Assembly: GCA_030265145.1 (NCBI GenBank)
Contig: JARBES010000114.1
Span: 15,931,170 to 15,961,978 of the forward strand
Source: Strongylocentrotus pallidus
Lineage: Eukaryota > Echinodermata > Echinoidea > Camarodonta > Strongylocentrotidae
DNA: 30,809 nt
Direction: 5' to 3'
Shown: piece by piece, positions 7,149-20,034 of the stretch
Layout of the letters: every line of letters starts with the position of its first letter
Numbering within the stretch: the stretch's first letter is position 1
The notes under the pieces: model-generated
What the model saw: only the letters and a program-made list of their open reading frames with translations
What the model was told of the DNA's origin: nothing
Databases searched by the model: none
Made by a program: the position numbers and the translations under genes

Positions 7149-10100
7149 TTATTAAGTTATAGTAATATATTGAAGAGTTTGCATATTGCAGATTAATATT
7201 ACACAATAATTTCAACAACAAAAATATGGATATTAAACACCTTTCACATACCAGCATTTCCATAACAACAAATTGTTGGTGAAGATGAAATGAAATGCTA
7301 TTTTCCATGCAGTGAGTTGTGCTTGTATCTAAAATGCGATAATTAATATTTAAAAAAAATCATGGCATATGAGAACAGACCGTTGGAGCAATCATGATGC
7401 TTGAAATAGCGTTTTTTTTCTGGACTCATGGGGGTATATGTGAACAACCCCATTTGCAGGAAGAAAAAAGAACAAAAATGAAAAAAAATGGAGAAAAAAA
7501 ATCATGCCTTTTAGCATTTGAAAAAGATTTAGTGTGAAAAAAGAGCCATTATAAAAATGAAGTTCTTTCAATATCTCACAAGCTATGATAATGATGAAAA
7601 TGTCATCTTGATAGTGAATTACTAAAAAGATTACTGGAAGTAGTTAAAAATGCATGTTGTTTTGCATATATTTATAGCATATCAAAATGTTTCATTAGAA
7701 AAGTTCTTGTATCTATAATACTATTAGATTAGCCTAGCATGAATCTGTGTGTATATATGTGGTAGAATGGTCAGAAAAAAGAGCAACAAATATGAATAAA
7801 AACTGCTTTTCTCAATTTTTGTAAGTGCATGTTGTTTGATGTGGTAGCTGATAGGCAAGTCTCACTGTCATTTTTGTGCAAAGACTGAGCAGTTAGTTCT
7901 GTAAGGACCTTTTAGTATTTAGTTTTAGTTTTTTTAAATAGCGCCATGAGGACTGTAGATAGTCAAGAGTTATTCAATGATGAAAAATGGTGAAATTATT
8001 GAGGAATAAATTTGGTTCAATTTTTGGAATGTTGTATTTTTATCATACAGCAGCATTATGGAATCATGTTAGAGTATTGGCTAGTTCTAATATTCAGGGG
8101 AAAAAGAAATTTGATTTAAACTGAACTTATGTAAAGAAATGTTTTAGGTTTGTAAAACTAAATCTCTTGCCTCAACTTCATCATTAATGTCTAAGGCTAG
8201 AGTAGTAAGCTTAGGGTTCAATGTTTGTTTGTTTTGTCTGATATTCACAAGTGATTTTGTTCTTTCAGCTGTTACTTTAACTTTGACTTAAACCATAAGA
8301 CTTTCAGAAAGAATTCAAAATATGAGCAAAACTGCAGCAAGTGATTATTTCATCACAAATTGAGTCTAAATCATTAAATTTTGTGAGGGTTTTCATCTTT
8401 TTTACAAAATGAACAGATTTGCTGTTCCTTCCAAAAACATATTGTTACATTTTTGGTGTCCCTCAGACTTGGAACAAACAATAAATGAATAAATCATTGA
8501 GAATCATTGAAAGTTGTTGATAGCGAAAAATCACCTTTTGCAACAAAAAGAGGTGGTAGGTAATTATGCATAATTCACCTCTAAATAGTATATTATAGAA
8601 TGGGCTAAATAGCTAGGTGTTTGATCAATATTATGTGCTTCATTTTATCTGATATTCAAAGAGACATCAACTGCTGGCATTAATTTCATAACCGATGTAC
8701 TTTTACATGTATGTGCCTAGAATGATTCATACTGACTGCCCGCACTTTCTACTTGTGACAGACAACTCTTTTTACAATTTATAATTACAATATATTTTCA
8801 CAATTTATATTTATAATATATTTTCAAAAGTTGGTCATTCAGAATTCAGGAACATGTTTTTACTGTGTTAAGATAAGTTTTAAAGTAACAGTTTTACATT
8901 TGTGCTTCTCAACTTGTGACAGGCGTATGGTTCGACTATGAAAATCTCTCTAATTATACAACCATTTCATAAATATGGCTAAATGTTAATGTTATAAATA
9001 CTATCATCACCTCTCCGTCGGATCCATCTGTGGTGTTGATAAAGAAGGAAAATGGAGGAGTCTTTATTGCCTTAGTTGGGAGATGACAAATATCGTATGA
9101 CTGGTTGTTCCGATTGGATCAAACAAAAATATAATCATTTAGATAATTTTTATGTACAGGACGTATTTTCTTTCACGTGTTAAGATACACATATGAATTT
9201 TTTTTTTGCCATTCGCCTAGTATTATAGCTTGTATTTAATTGCAAAATACTGCCCTGCCATATTTTCTAGTAATATGCATATAGTATATAATGGAACAAA
9301 CTATAATAATTTAGTACTTTTTAGTATTTCTGTTTATTCATAGTATCACTTTACAGCAATTTATGTATCATCAATTGTGTAATTAGTCGTATACAGCACC
9401 TTAATTTTGTTGATTAACACTATATCTTAAACACACATGTTTATTTATTTAATTTGTGTTGTTGTTTTGTTTACAAACTATGGGTGATGGTGTTATTACA
9501 TATTTACATATAAATGTATTTTTGTTTGATGGGTAGGGGCTGTGTAGTTGTAGTGCATAATGAGTGTATGAACTATATAAAAAATTAGAGTCAATATTGA
9601 AGTTGCAATCTTCATAGCTGATAGAACCTTAATTTGAGCCGTAAAGTTTAAACAACTTGTCTTCATTTGACTTCATTTATTTATTCAGTTTTAAGCTACT
9701 CTAATCCCTGACCCTGTCCTTTATAGGAAGAACACTTTTATTTCTTTTATTTTGTACATAATTTTTTGCTTTTGCTTTTCATACTTGAATACTGCAAAGT
9801 GTTTCATTATCGACATATTTCTGTTTTCATGTTGAGGTACTCATTCTCTTTTTTACAATATGAAATATATCGTTATTTCTGTCAAAATATAAGTCTTTAA
9901 TACCCTTAGAATTGAATTTTATACTCATACTTGTAGTTATCAGTGCAAAAATTACAATTCAGGGTACATATTTTTGATATTTCTTTACTGTGGATGGTAC
10001 TCCAATCCTTTAGTGAATGATAGCAAGTAACCTTTTTTTAATTTCTGTCAAGGAAATTCATAGTTTTCTAAACAATTATAAAGACTTTCAATCCCCCCAA

Positions 10101-10599
10101 AAATACCTCAATAGTTCCATAGTTTTCAGAATTGAAGGGGAAAAAAGGATTGAGAAGAAAACTCATTATTTGAATAAAGGCACTGAATGTCCAAATTTCC
10201 AACCCAATCCAAATATTTTGTGATTATAAGAGATCATTTTTGTTTGTTTCTTATGTTTTGTAATCTTTCAGAAATGAATCATATTGATGACTCTCCCTTT
10301 ATAATAAGGTGATTTAATTTTTGTGATCTTCCATCTCTCGCCTTGAGTAATGAAATCCTCATTAAAATCTACATCGTTGAATAATAAAGTGAAAAGCATG
10401 TTTTTCATAATATGCTAATTGAGAAATATATAAACATGTTTGTTTCTTCTTTCTTTGTTGAATATGTGATGTAATGAAAGTCTTTGTAATTTTTATGCCA
10501 TATGTAGATTTAGTAGTCGATGCTTGGGAGTCCGGTCGAGTAAATGCTTAAGATCATGCATAATTTTTTGCAAAAGATGGTTCACCTTTCTTCACGATT

Positions 10600-11055
10600 T
10601 CTTCCCTCCCTCCCTCTATTCTAACCCCATGCCCCCCCCCCCTTTTTTTTCTTGCCCTCTCTGTCTTTTTTTCTCTCTTTCTCCCCCTCTCTATCTCTCA
10701 CTCTCTCTTTCTCCCCATCTCTATCTCTCACTCTCTCTCTTTCTCCCCCTCTCTATCTCTTTCTTTCTCTCCCCTTTCATCTCTTTCTTTCTCCCTCTCT
10801 CTTTACCCTCTCTATCTCCATCTTTCTCTCCTCTCATCTCTTTCTTTCTCTCAACTCTCTCTATCTCTCTCCCCTCTCTATCTCTTTCTTTCTCTTCCTC
10901 TCTATCTCTTTCTTTCTCTCCCCTCTCTATCTCTTTCTTTCTCTTCCTCTCTATCTCTTTCTTTCTCTCCCCTCTATCTCTTTCTTTCTCTCCCCTCTCT
11001 ATCTCTCTCTTTCTCCCCTCTATCTCTATCTGTCTCCATCTCTCATATTTCTCTA
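10600..11055. repeat. CT-rich microsatellite of copy A
   Basis: A pyrimidine-only tract on the + strand made of CTCT, CCCCTCTCTATCTCT and CTTTCTTT units, preceded by a C homopolymer (about 10632-10643) and a T run. Overlapping long open frames here, rich in Ser, Leu, Phe and Pro, are artefacts of the repeat. Confidence 0.97.
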
Positions 11056-12986
11056 TAATTCTTTATTAAATGAAGAGATGAATCTTTAAAAAGATCATTA
11101 CAAACTACACCAAATTCAATTTTCTATGATTATCATTGTTAGAAATTATTTCATTCACATTCATTCATATATATTTGATTGATCAATACATACAAAATTA
11201 AGAGACAGCAGCACAATAGCAGGTATTGCAAAGAATCAAAATAGTACACAATTGCATTTGCAAAAATTATAAACAGATTCAGAAATTAATGTTTACCGAA
11301 AAAATTCCCAGTACAATAGGCTCCTTTATGTAAAATAGTAATAATTTGTAATATGCAATATTCTATTCAGTTCTTCCATGAACAAAATATTTCCTCTCAT
11401 TTATCCCTTTTTAAAAATAGACATATACCTCAAAGTATACTACGTCTGAATAAAAAAAAAATAACATGCTGACAAGATATTTCATGCAAGCATTCAAAAT
11501 CTTATACTGCAATACTAACAAAGAAAACATACTTTGACATATATCTTGGTTTCATCTTTACTGTCAAAGATGATTTTTAGCTCTTTTGAAATCTTGTATT
11601 ATGATTATATCATATCATTATTTTTTATTTGTTAAGAGCCACAATATTTTAAACATTTCTTTTTAATGTTTAAACATTTTGTATAAACTTTATCTAATAA
11701 AAAAAATCCTAAAAATTGATCCATCCCACCAAATATTGGGTTTAGCTGATTCTATCCTCTAAAATGATTATAATTTTAAAGCTTTGTTTACATATGACAA
11801 GTTAAACCACTCAAAGATTTTTTTTAAATCCAAACAAAAACCCAACTAAATGAGAAACAACAAGAAATGCAGCGGCAAAATAGAAACCATTTCAAGAGTA
11901 ACAAGTTTAAAAAAGTGATGCAATTTGCAATACGATCTACAAAAAAAAGTGTAAATTGCTTGAGGCAAAAGCCTTACTTCTGTCTTTTTTTCTTGACAGT
12001 GCGTTATTTAAATATTTATAAGTAGGTTCCCAAGTCATATATGTGAACAAGGTTTACCCAAAGAGGAAATAACAAAGCAAAGAATATACTTTCTTTCTAA
12101 TAATAAATCTAAAACATCATCCTCAAAGGTTTGAGTTGGAAAAGAGGATGAATCGATGACAACCTTTTCTGATGGCTGTAATATGTTCATACATTAGTTA
12201 TACAATTACACACTTGTAATTCACAGAGTTGCAAATACATTAATCCCAAGAAAAAGAGAGAGAGAGAAATGAAAAATTTAATATTTGCATATTTGTTCTT
12301 AAAGTGTGCATAATGTTTAACTATAAGGTTAAATATTCTAATCTAATAATATAGTAATTGAAAACTGTAAGTAGTGAATTATCATATACATGAAGTGTAT
12401 GCTTTCTTTGCACATATATGTACATCTATGGAAAATAAGTAAATTATTTTAGGTGTTTTAAATGCCAAAAAAGAACAAAAAATCATAACAATTCATAATA
12501 TACTTTTTTGATGACCTAAAACAAGACTACAATTCACTTTTCTTCTAAATCATCATTAAAACAATTACCTTCAAAAACTGTTTGATCACATTAATAATGA
12601 TGTACAGCATATATCTGGACGGAAAAGGACACTGCACATCCAACATGCAAAATCTACAATGTATGAAATCATCTCACAAAATCTTGCCAAAGATTGAAAT
12701 AACTTAATTGCTCAAAAATCATTCTGCAATTGCACTGCACAAAAATTCCACGCACAAACGCCTAATTGCCCACAAAAATTCAGCCATTTCAAAACTTAAA
12801 TGATTCAGCTTTTGGAATACTGTTGGTCCATGCACACATCAAATATTTAAATTGCACGATTCAAACAAAAACTGTGAAAGTCAGGTTCAAAATCTATAGA
12901 ATTTTTTTCTTCATAATTTACACCTTCAAATATACAAACATTGCAGACTATCAATATATCAGTACCGAATATCAAAGTACAATTGG

Positions 12987-13151
12987 TACAGACAAACCTG
13001 TTTATAATGGCCATTCAAGGGATACATGGAACGTGGCCTTTTTAAACAGGTTCTACATTACACATTTGTTTCTTGAGGGAGGCAAAATGAATGGCCCCTA
13101 TAGACAGGTGGCATTTATAGATATGTGGTCACTAAGACAGGTTTGACTGTA
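12987..13151. mobile_element. pogo/Tigger-like MITE (copy A)
   Basis: The left end TACAGACAAACCTGTTTATA and right end ...ACTAAGACAGGTTTGACTGTA are near inverted repeats with TA at the tips, and the interior repeats the motif GGCC...CTATAGACAGGTGGC. The allelic or duplicate counterpart is at 19203-19372, and another family member is at 29393-29590. Confidence 0.65.
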
Positions 13152-13352
13152 TACTGTATCTTCAAAAGTTCATCGTTCACTTCGACTCTTCTTTTCAAGA
13201 AAGCCTGTCATTATAAGAAAATAAATTTCCTTTCATATAAATTGCTTTTTAAAGATGCTTGTAATGTAATATTCAAGTTCTATGCATACTTTTTTCAAAG
13301 GCTGTTCTTGACAACCTGGCATTGCCTGACATTGCAACAAGTAGTGTATGCA

Positions 13353-13452
13353 NNNNNNNNNNNNNNNNNNNNNNNNNNNNNNNNNNNNNNNNNNNNNNNN
13401 NNNNNNNNNNNNNNNNNNNNNNNNNNNNNNNNNNNNNNNNNNNNNNNNNNNN
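13353..13452. other. Assembly gap, 100 N
   Basis: Exactly 100 N, a conventional placeholder for a gap of unknown length. It falls precisely at the end of repeat copy A. Open frames called through it are meaningless. Confidence 1.
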
Positions 13453-13534
13453 GGGGCATCCAAATATATCCAAATTGTAAAGAATCACTATCCACCCAAT
13501 TTTCAAAATTTCCCAAAACTTTGTATTACCTTTA
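13453..13534. other. Short segment between gap and repeat copy B
   Basis: 82 bp starting GGGGCATCCAAATATATCCA with no clear match to the sequence just before copy A. It may be an allele-specific indel or mark the breakpoint of a real duplication. Confidence 0.6.
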
Positions 13535-16500
13535 AGTTATAGAAATATATTGTTAGAGTTTGCATATTGCAGATTAATATTGTACAATAATTTCACCCCC
13601 CAAAATATGGATATTAAACACCTTTAACATACCAGCATTTTTTTTAATTTTGTTGTTGTGATGAAGATAAAATGAAATACTATTTTCCATGCAGTGAGTT
13701 GGGCTTGTATCTAAAATGCGATAATTAATATTTAAAAAAAAATCATGGCATATGAGAACAGACCGTTGGAGCAATCATGATGCTTGAATTTGCTTTTTTT
13801 TTCTGGACTCATGGGGGTATATGTGAAGAATTATTAATTTTAATTTTCAAGCATGACTTTAGCATTTGGAAACTATATTGGGTGAAAAAGCCTATTAAAA
13901 TGATGTTCTTTCAATATCTCACAAGCTATGATAATGATGAAAATATCAACTTGATTGTGGATTAATGGAGAGATTACTGGAAATAATTAAAAATGCATGT
14001 TTTGCATATATTTATAGCATATCAAAATGTGTCATTAGAAAAGTTCTTGTATCTATAATACTATTAGATTAGTCTAGCATGAATCTGTGTGTATATATGT
14101 GGTAGAATGGTCAGGAAAAAGAGCAACAAATATGAATGAAAACTGCTTTTCTCAATTTTTGTAAGTGCATGATGTTTGATGTGGTAGCTGATAGGCAAGT
14201 CTCACTGTCATTTTTGTGCAAAGACTGAGCAGTTAGTTCAGTAGGGACCTTTTAGTACTTAGTTTTAGTTTTTTAAATAGTGCCATGAGAACTGTAGATG
14301 TGTCAAGAGTTATCCATTGATGAAAAATTATGAAATTATTGAGGAATAGATTTGGTTCAATTTTTGCAATCTTGTATTTTTATCATACAGCAGCATTGCG
14401 GAATTGTTAAGGTATTGGCCAGTTTAAATATTCAGGGGAAAAATAAATTTAATTTAAACTGAACTTAAGTAAAGAAATGTTTAAGCTTTGTGAAATTAAA
14501 TCTCTCTTGCCTTAACTTTAGCATTAATATCAACAAAAGGCTATAGCAAGCTTAGGATTCAATATTTTGTTTTTTGTTTGATATTCACTAGTGATTTGTT
14601 CTTTCAGCTGTTCCTTTAAATTTGACTTAAACCATAAGACTTTCAGAATGATTTCAAAATATGAGCAAAACTGCAGCAAGTGATTTTTCATCACAGATTG
14701 AGTCTCAATCATTAGATTTTGTGAGGGTTTTCATCTTTTTTACAAAATGACATAACAGTTTTGCTGTTCCTTCCAAAAACATATGGTTACATTTTTGGTA
14801 TCCCTCAGACTTGGAACAAACAATAAATGAATAAAACATTGGGAATCATTGAAATTTGTTGATAGTGAAAGTCACCTGATTATGCATAATTTCACCTCTA
14901 CTTATTATATTAAAAAAATGGACTAAATATCTAGGTGTTTGATCAATATTATGTGGTTCATTTTTATCTGGTATTCAAAGAGACATCAACTGCTGGCATT
15001 AATTTCATAACAGATGTACGTTAAACATGTATGTGCCTAAAATGATTCATAGTGACTGCCTACACTTTCTACTTGTGACAGACAACTCTTTTTACAATTT
15101 ATAATTACAATATATTTTCACAATTCATATTTATAATATATTTTTCAAAGCTTGGTCATTCAGAATTCAGGAACATGTTTTTACTGTGTTAAGATAAGTT
15201 TTGAAGTAACAATTCTACATTTGTGCTTCTCAAATCGTAACAGGTGTATGGTTCGACTGTGAAAATCTCTCTAATTATACAACTATTTCATAAATATGAC
15301 TAAATGTTATAAATACTATCACCATCTCTCCGTCGGATCGATCTGTGGTGTTTAGTAAACTGAGAAGGAAAATGGAGGGGTCTTATTGCCTTAGTTAGGA
15401 GATGACAAATATTGTATGACTGGTTTATCTACTGAGCCTGAAAAATCAAAAATATGTTGTATAATTGGCAGGATCAAACAAAAATAGAATCATTTAGATA
15501 ATTGTTATGCACAGGATGTATTTTCTTTACCATGTTAAGATACATATATGTATTATTTTTTTGGAGTCATTTGCCTAGTATTATAGCTTGTATTTAATCG
15601 CAAAATATTGCCCTGCCATACTTTCTAGATTATAGTATATAATGGAACAAACTACAATATTTTAGTACTTTTTAGTATTTTTGTTCATTCATATCAATTT
15701 ACACGCAATTTATGTATAATCAATTGTGTAATTAGTTGTGTACAGCATTATAATTTTCTTGGACACACATATTTATTCAGTTGTTTTGTTGTAGTTGTTG
15801 TTTTGTTTATAAACTATGGGTGATGGTAAATTTATATATTTACATGTTTAGATATGCTTGTATTTTTTATTGATGGGTAGGCGGTGTGTAGTTGTAGATT
15901 CTTGAGTGTATGAACTATATGAAAATTACAGTCAATATTCAAGGTTGCAATCTTCATAGCTGATAGAACCTTAATTTGAGCCGTAAAGCGAAACAAATTA
16001 CTCTTCATTTAACATCATTTATTTATTTAGTTTTAAACTACTCTGATCGCTGTCCTCTATAGGTAGAACAGTTTAATTTCTTTTATTTTGTAAATAATAT
16101 TTGCTTTTGCTCTTCATACTAAAATACTGCAAAATGTTTCATTATCGGCATATTCATTTTTTCATGTTCAGGTACTCATTTTCTTTCTTTTTTAACAATA
16201 TGAAATACATTTGTTTGTTGTGTCAAAATATAATAGTCTTTAATACTCTTAGAATTGAATTTAGTCTCATACTTGTAGTTATCAGTGCAAAAATTACAAT
16301 TCAGGGTACATATTTTTGGTATTTCTTTACTGTGGATGGTACTCCAATCCTTAAGTGAATGATTGTAGCAAATAACATTTTCTAATTTCTGTCAAGGAAA
16401 TTCATTGTTTTCTAAACAATTATAAAGACTTTCAACCCAAAAATTACCTCAATAGTTTTCCATAGTTTTCAGAATTGAAAGAAAAAAATGATTGAGAGGA

Positions 16501-16939
16501 AACTAATTATTTGAATAAAGGCACTGAATGTCCAAATCTCCAACCCAATCCACATACTGTATTTGTGTGATTGTGAGATAATTTTTGTTTGTTTCTTATG
16601 TTTGTAATCTTTCAGAAAAGAATCATATTAAAGACTCTCCCTTTAATAAGTAAGGTGATTTAGTTTTTTGATCTTCCATCTTTTGCCTTGAGTAATGAAA
16701 TCCTCATTAAACTTGACATCGTTGAATAATAAAGTGAAAAGCATGTTTTTCATAATATGCTAATTGAGAAATTTATAAACATATTTGTTTCTTCTTTCTT
16801 TGATAAATATGTGATGTAATGCAAGTCTTTGTAATTTTTATGCCATATGTGCATTTAGAATTCAATGCTTGTGAGTCCAGTCAAGTACATGCTTCAGATC
16901 ATGCAGTTATTTGCGAAAGATGGTTCACCTTTCATCACA

Positions 16940-17292
16940 TTTCTTCCCTCCCTCCCTCTATTCTAACCCCATGCCCCCCCCCTTTTTTTTTTGTTGCCCT
17001 CTCTTTCTCCCCCTCTCTATCTCTCACTCTCTCTTTCTCCCCTCTCTATCTCTCTCTTCTCTCCCCTCTCATCTCTTTCTTTCTCCCTCTCTCTCTTCCT
17101 TTCTTTCTCCCTCTCTGTCTTTCCCCTCTCTATCTCTTTCTTTCTCTCCTCTCATCTATTTCTTTCTCCCCTCTCTATCTCTTTCTTTCTCTTCCTCTCT
17201 ATCTCTTTCTTTCTCTCCCCTCTCTATCTCTCTCTTGCCTCTCTATCTCTTTCTCTCCCCTATCTATCTGTCTCTATCTCTCATATTTCTCT
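16940..17292. repeat. CT-rich microsatellite of copy B
   Basis: Same pyrimidine tract and unit types as in copy A, but about 100 bp shorter, with the same C and T homopolymers at its 5' side (about 16974-16992). Confidence 0.97.
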
Positions 17293-19202
17293 ATAAATCT
17301 TTATTAAATGAAGAGATACAAAAGATCATTACAAACCACAAAAATCAGTTTCTTTGATTATCATTGTTAGATATTATTTCATTCACATTCATTCATATAT
17401 ATTTGATTGATCGATACATAGATAATTAAGAGACAGCAGCACAATATCAGGTATTGCAAAGAATAAAATATTACACAATTGTAAAATTGTAAACAGATTC
17501 AGAAATTACTGTAGTGTTTACCGAAAGAATTCCCAGTACAATAGACTCCTTTACGTAAAATAGTAATAATTTGTAGTATGCGATATTCTTTTCACTTCTT
17601 CCATGAACACTTCCTCTCATTTATTCCTTTTTTTTAAATAGACCTGTATCTAAAAAATCTACTATATCAGCATTGATAATCTTATTCAGCAATTATACTT
17701 ATTAAAAAATAAATCATAAAAATATATCCTGGTTTCATCTATACTTTCAATTCAAGGATGATTTTAGCTCTTTTGATATCTTGTATTATGATTATATCAT
17801 ATGATTTTTTTCCATTTAACAGCAAAAATACTCTAAAAAAAAAAAAAATGTTTTAACATTTTATGATCGACTTCAATTTACAGACTTTTTATAAACTTTG
17901 TCTGGATAAAAAAATCCAAAAAATTGATCCATCCTAGCAATTAGTAGGTTTAGCTGATTATATCCTTTAAAATAGTTATCATTTTAAAGCTTTGTTTACA
18001 TATGAAAAGGTAAACCGCTTAAAGATAAAAGAATTCAAACAAAAAAAACAAATAATTTAGAAACAAACAAGAAATGCAGCAGCAAAATAAAAACCATTTC
18101 AAGAGTAACAAGTTTTAAAAAATAATGCTATTTGCAACAAAATCTACAAAAAAATATAAATTGCCTTATTTCTGTCTTTTTGTTGTTGACAGTATAGCTT
18201 TTATGTTGTATAAGTAGGTTTCCAAGTCATATATGGACGAGGCTCACCTAAAGAGGAAATAAGAAAGCAAAGAATATACTTTCTTTCTAATAATAAATCT
18301 TAAACATCATCCTCAAAAGTTTGAGTTGGAAAAGATGATAAATTAATAATAGCCGTTTCCGATGGCTGTAATATTATCATACATCTGTACATTATCTATA
18401 AAATTACACACATGTAAACAAAATTCAACGAGTTGCAAATACATTCATCTCAAGAATAAGAGAGAGAGAGAGAAATGGACATTTTCATATTTGCATATTT
18501 GTTCTTAAAGTGAACATAAGGTTTAACTATTAGGTTAAATATTATAATCTATTATAGACAATAATATAATTAAAAACTGTATGTAATGAATTATCATATA
18601 CATTAAATGTACATGCTTTCTTTGCACATAGATGTACATCTACGAAAAATATAAAGGAGAGCACATCCAAATAAATACCTAATGGTATTTTAAATGCCAA
18701 AAAAGAAGGAAATCATAGCAATTCATAATTTACCTTTTTTATGACCTAAAACAGACTATAATTATCTTTTCTTCTAAATCATCATTATAACAATTACCTT
18801 CAATAACTGTTTGATTACATAAATAATGATGTACAGCATATATCTGGACGGAAAAGGACACTGCACGTTCAAAATGCAAAATCTACAATGTATGAAATCA
18901 TCTCACAAACTCTTTCCAAAGATCAAAATTTATTAATTGCTTAAAATCATTTTGCAATTGCACTGCACAAAAATTCCACGCACAAACGCCTAATTGCCCA
19001 CAAAAATTCAGCCATTTAAAAAATTAAATGATTCAGCTTTTGGAATACTGTTGGTCCATGCACACATCAAATAATTAAATTGCACGATTCAAACAAAAAC
19101 TGTGAAAGTCAGGTTCAAAATTTATAGATTTTTTTCTCTCATAATTTACAGCTTCAAATATACAAAGATTGCAGACTATCAATATATCAATCCAAGTACA
19201 AG

Positions 19203-19372
19203 TACACTCAAACCTGTTTTTAAAGGCCATTCAAGGGATGCATGGAAAGTGGCCTCTCTAAACAGGTTCTATACATTACACATTTGTTTCTTGGAGGAGA
19301 CAAAATGATGATGGTCACTATAGACAGGTGGCCTTTATAGATATGTGGTCACTATAGACAGGTTTGACTGTA
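19203..19372. mobile_element. pogo/Tigger-like MITE (copy B)
   Basis: The left end TACACTCAAACCTGTTTTTA and right end ...CTATAGACAGGTTTGACTGTA are near inverted repeats. The CTATAGACAGGTGGCC-type unit is repeated inside. It is the counterpart of 12987-13151 with small internal indels. Confidence 0.65.
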
Positions 19373-19600
19373 TACTGTATCTTCAAAAGTTCATCTTTCA
19401 CTTTGACTCTTCTTTTCAAGAAAGCCTGTCATTATAAGAAAATAAAAATGTGTGACATGATCAGCCACCTATATTTCCTTTCATATAAATTGCTTTTTAA
19501 AGATGCTTGTAATGTAATATTCAAGTTCTATGCATGCTTTAAAAAAAGGTTGTTCTTGACAACCTGGCATTGCCTGACATTGCAACAAGTAGTGTATGCA

Positions 19601-20006
19601 GACCAGATTCCAAGTATTTTAGTTCATTCGTGAGTAACAGGTTAATGGAATATTAACTCATCATTATAGGTCCCAAGGAAAGAAACATCCATAAATTTGA
19701 ACATGTTACTAAACCGGTCTATTATGTCAATATACATGTAGTAAACATCATTATATTTAGAACAATATTATTCTGCTTAGATCTACAGTGAAAGACAAAC
19801 AAATTGCATAGGAATTAATGGATAGGTTGCGTACATTGGAAGTGCAAAAAATTAAATCAGCTCTAGACATCAAACTGAAACTATATGAGGAAGACTTAAG
19901 GCTTCTGATATAGTCTTTTTTCTACCACTATGTACAAGTATTAGTCGCTAATAATATGTTGATATTGCCACAAGTAGAGAGGATAAGGTATGAGATAGGA
20001 CACTCT
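19601..20006 (-). other. 3' flank / possible 3' UTR of the SPMIP2-like gene
   Basis: AT-rich sequence downstream of the minus-strand stop codon. I see no canonical AATAAA on the minus strand in this interval, so the transcript may use a variant signal or extend into repeat copy B. Confidence 0.5.
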
Positions 20007-20034
20007 CTAGTAATCAGGATCAGATGTCGGTGCT
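20007..20034 (-). CDS. SPMIP2: SPMIP2-like exon 5 (28 nt coding, stop)
   Basis: Acceptor TTTCTCCTACAG is followed by A-GCA-CCG-ACA-TCT-GAT, giving RAPTSDPDY and a TAG at 20009-20007 in phase with exon 4. The acceptor is strong and the phase fits, but with only nine residues the evidence is splice-based rather than homology-based. Confidence 0.6.

Larger units (their letters stand above)
7149..13352 (+). repeat. Large direct repeat, copy A (~6.2 kb)
   Basis: From TTAAGTTATAGTAATATATTG onwards it is collinear with 13535-19600. Corresponding landmarks include TTGCATATTGCAGATTAATA (7180 / 13560), GACAGACAACTCTTTTTACA (8758 / 15077), the CT array, GGACGGAAAAGGACACTGCA (12618 / 18847) and AACAAGTAGTGTATGCA (13336 / 19584). 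Homology runs to the last base before the gap. No coding sequence is apparent. The start of the segment may be annexin 3' UTR. Confidence 0.95.
13535..19600 (+). repeat. Large direct repeat, copy B (~6.1 kb)
   Basis: Collinear with 7149-13352, with scattered substitutions and small indels. Hand comparison gave about 4 mismatches in 140 bp (region of 12761 / 18988) and about 10 differences in 185 bp (region of 8641 / 14961). Copy B continues without a break into the SPMIP2-like locus. The two AATAAA signals of copy A read AATGAA and AATAGA here. No coding sequence is seen. Confidence 0.95.

Noticed and set aside
10524-11089. Two overlapping long open frames rich in Ser, Leu, Phe and Pro
   Set aside because: They are translations of the CT microsatellite in two frames; there is no start context, domain or conservation in copy B beyond the repeat.
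13125-13542. Open frames running through the N stretch
   Set aside because: They exist only because unknown bases were read as unknown residues.
16819-17357. Three overlapping Ser/Leu/Phe-rich open frames
   Set aside because: Same CT microsatellite artefact in copy B, with different length and frame.
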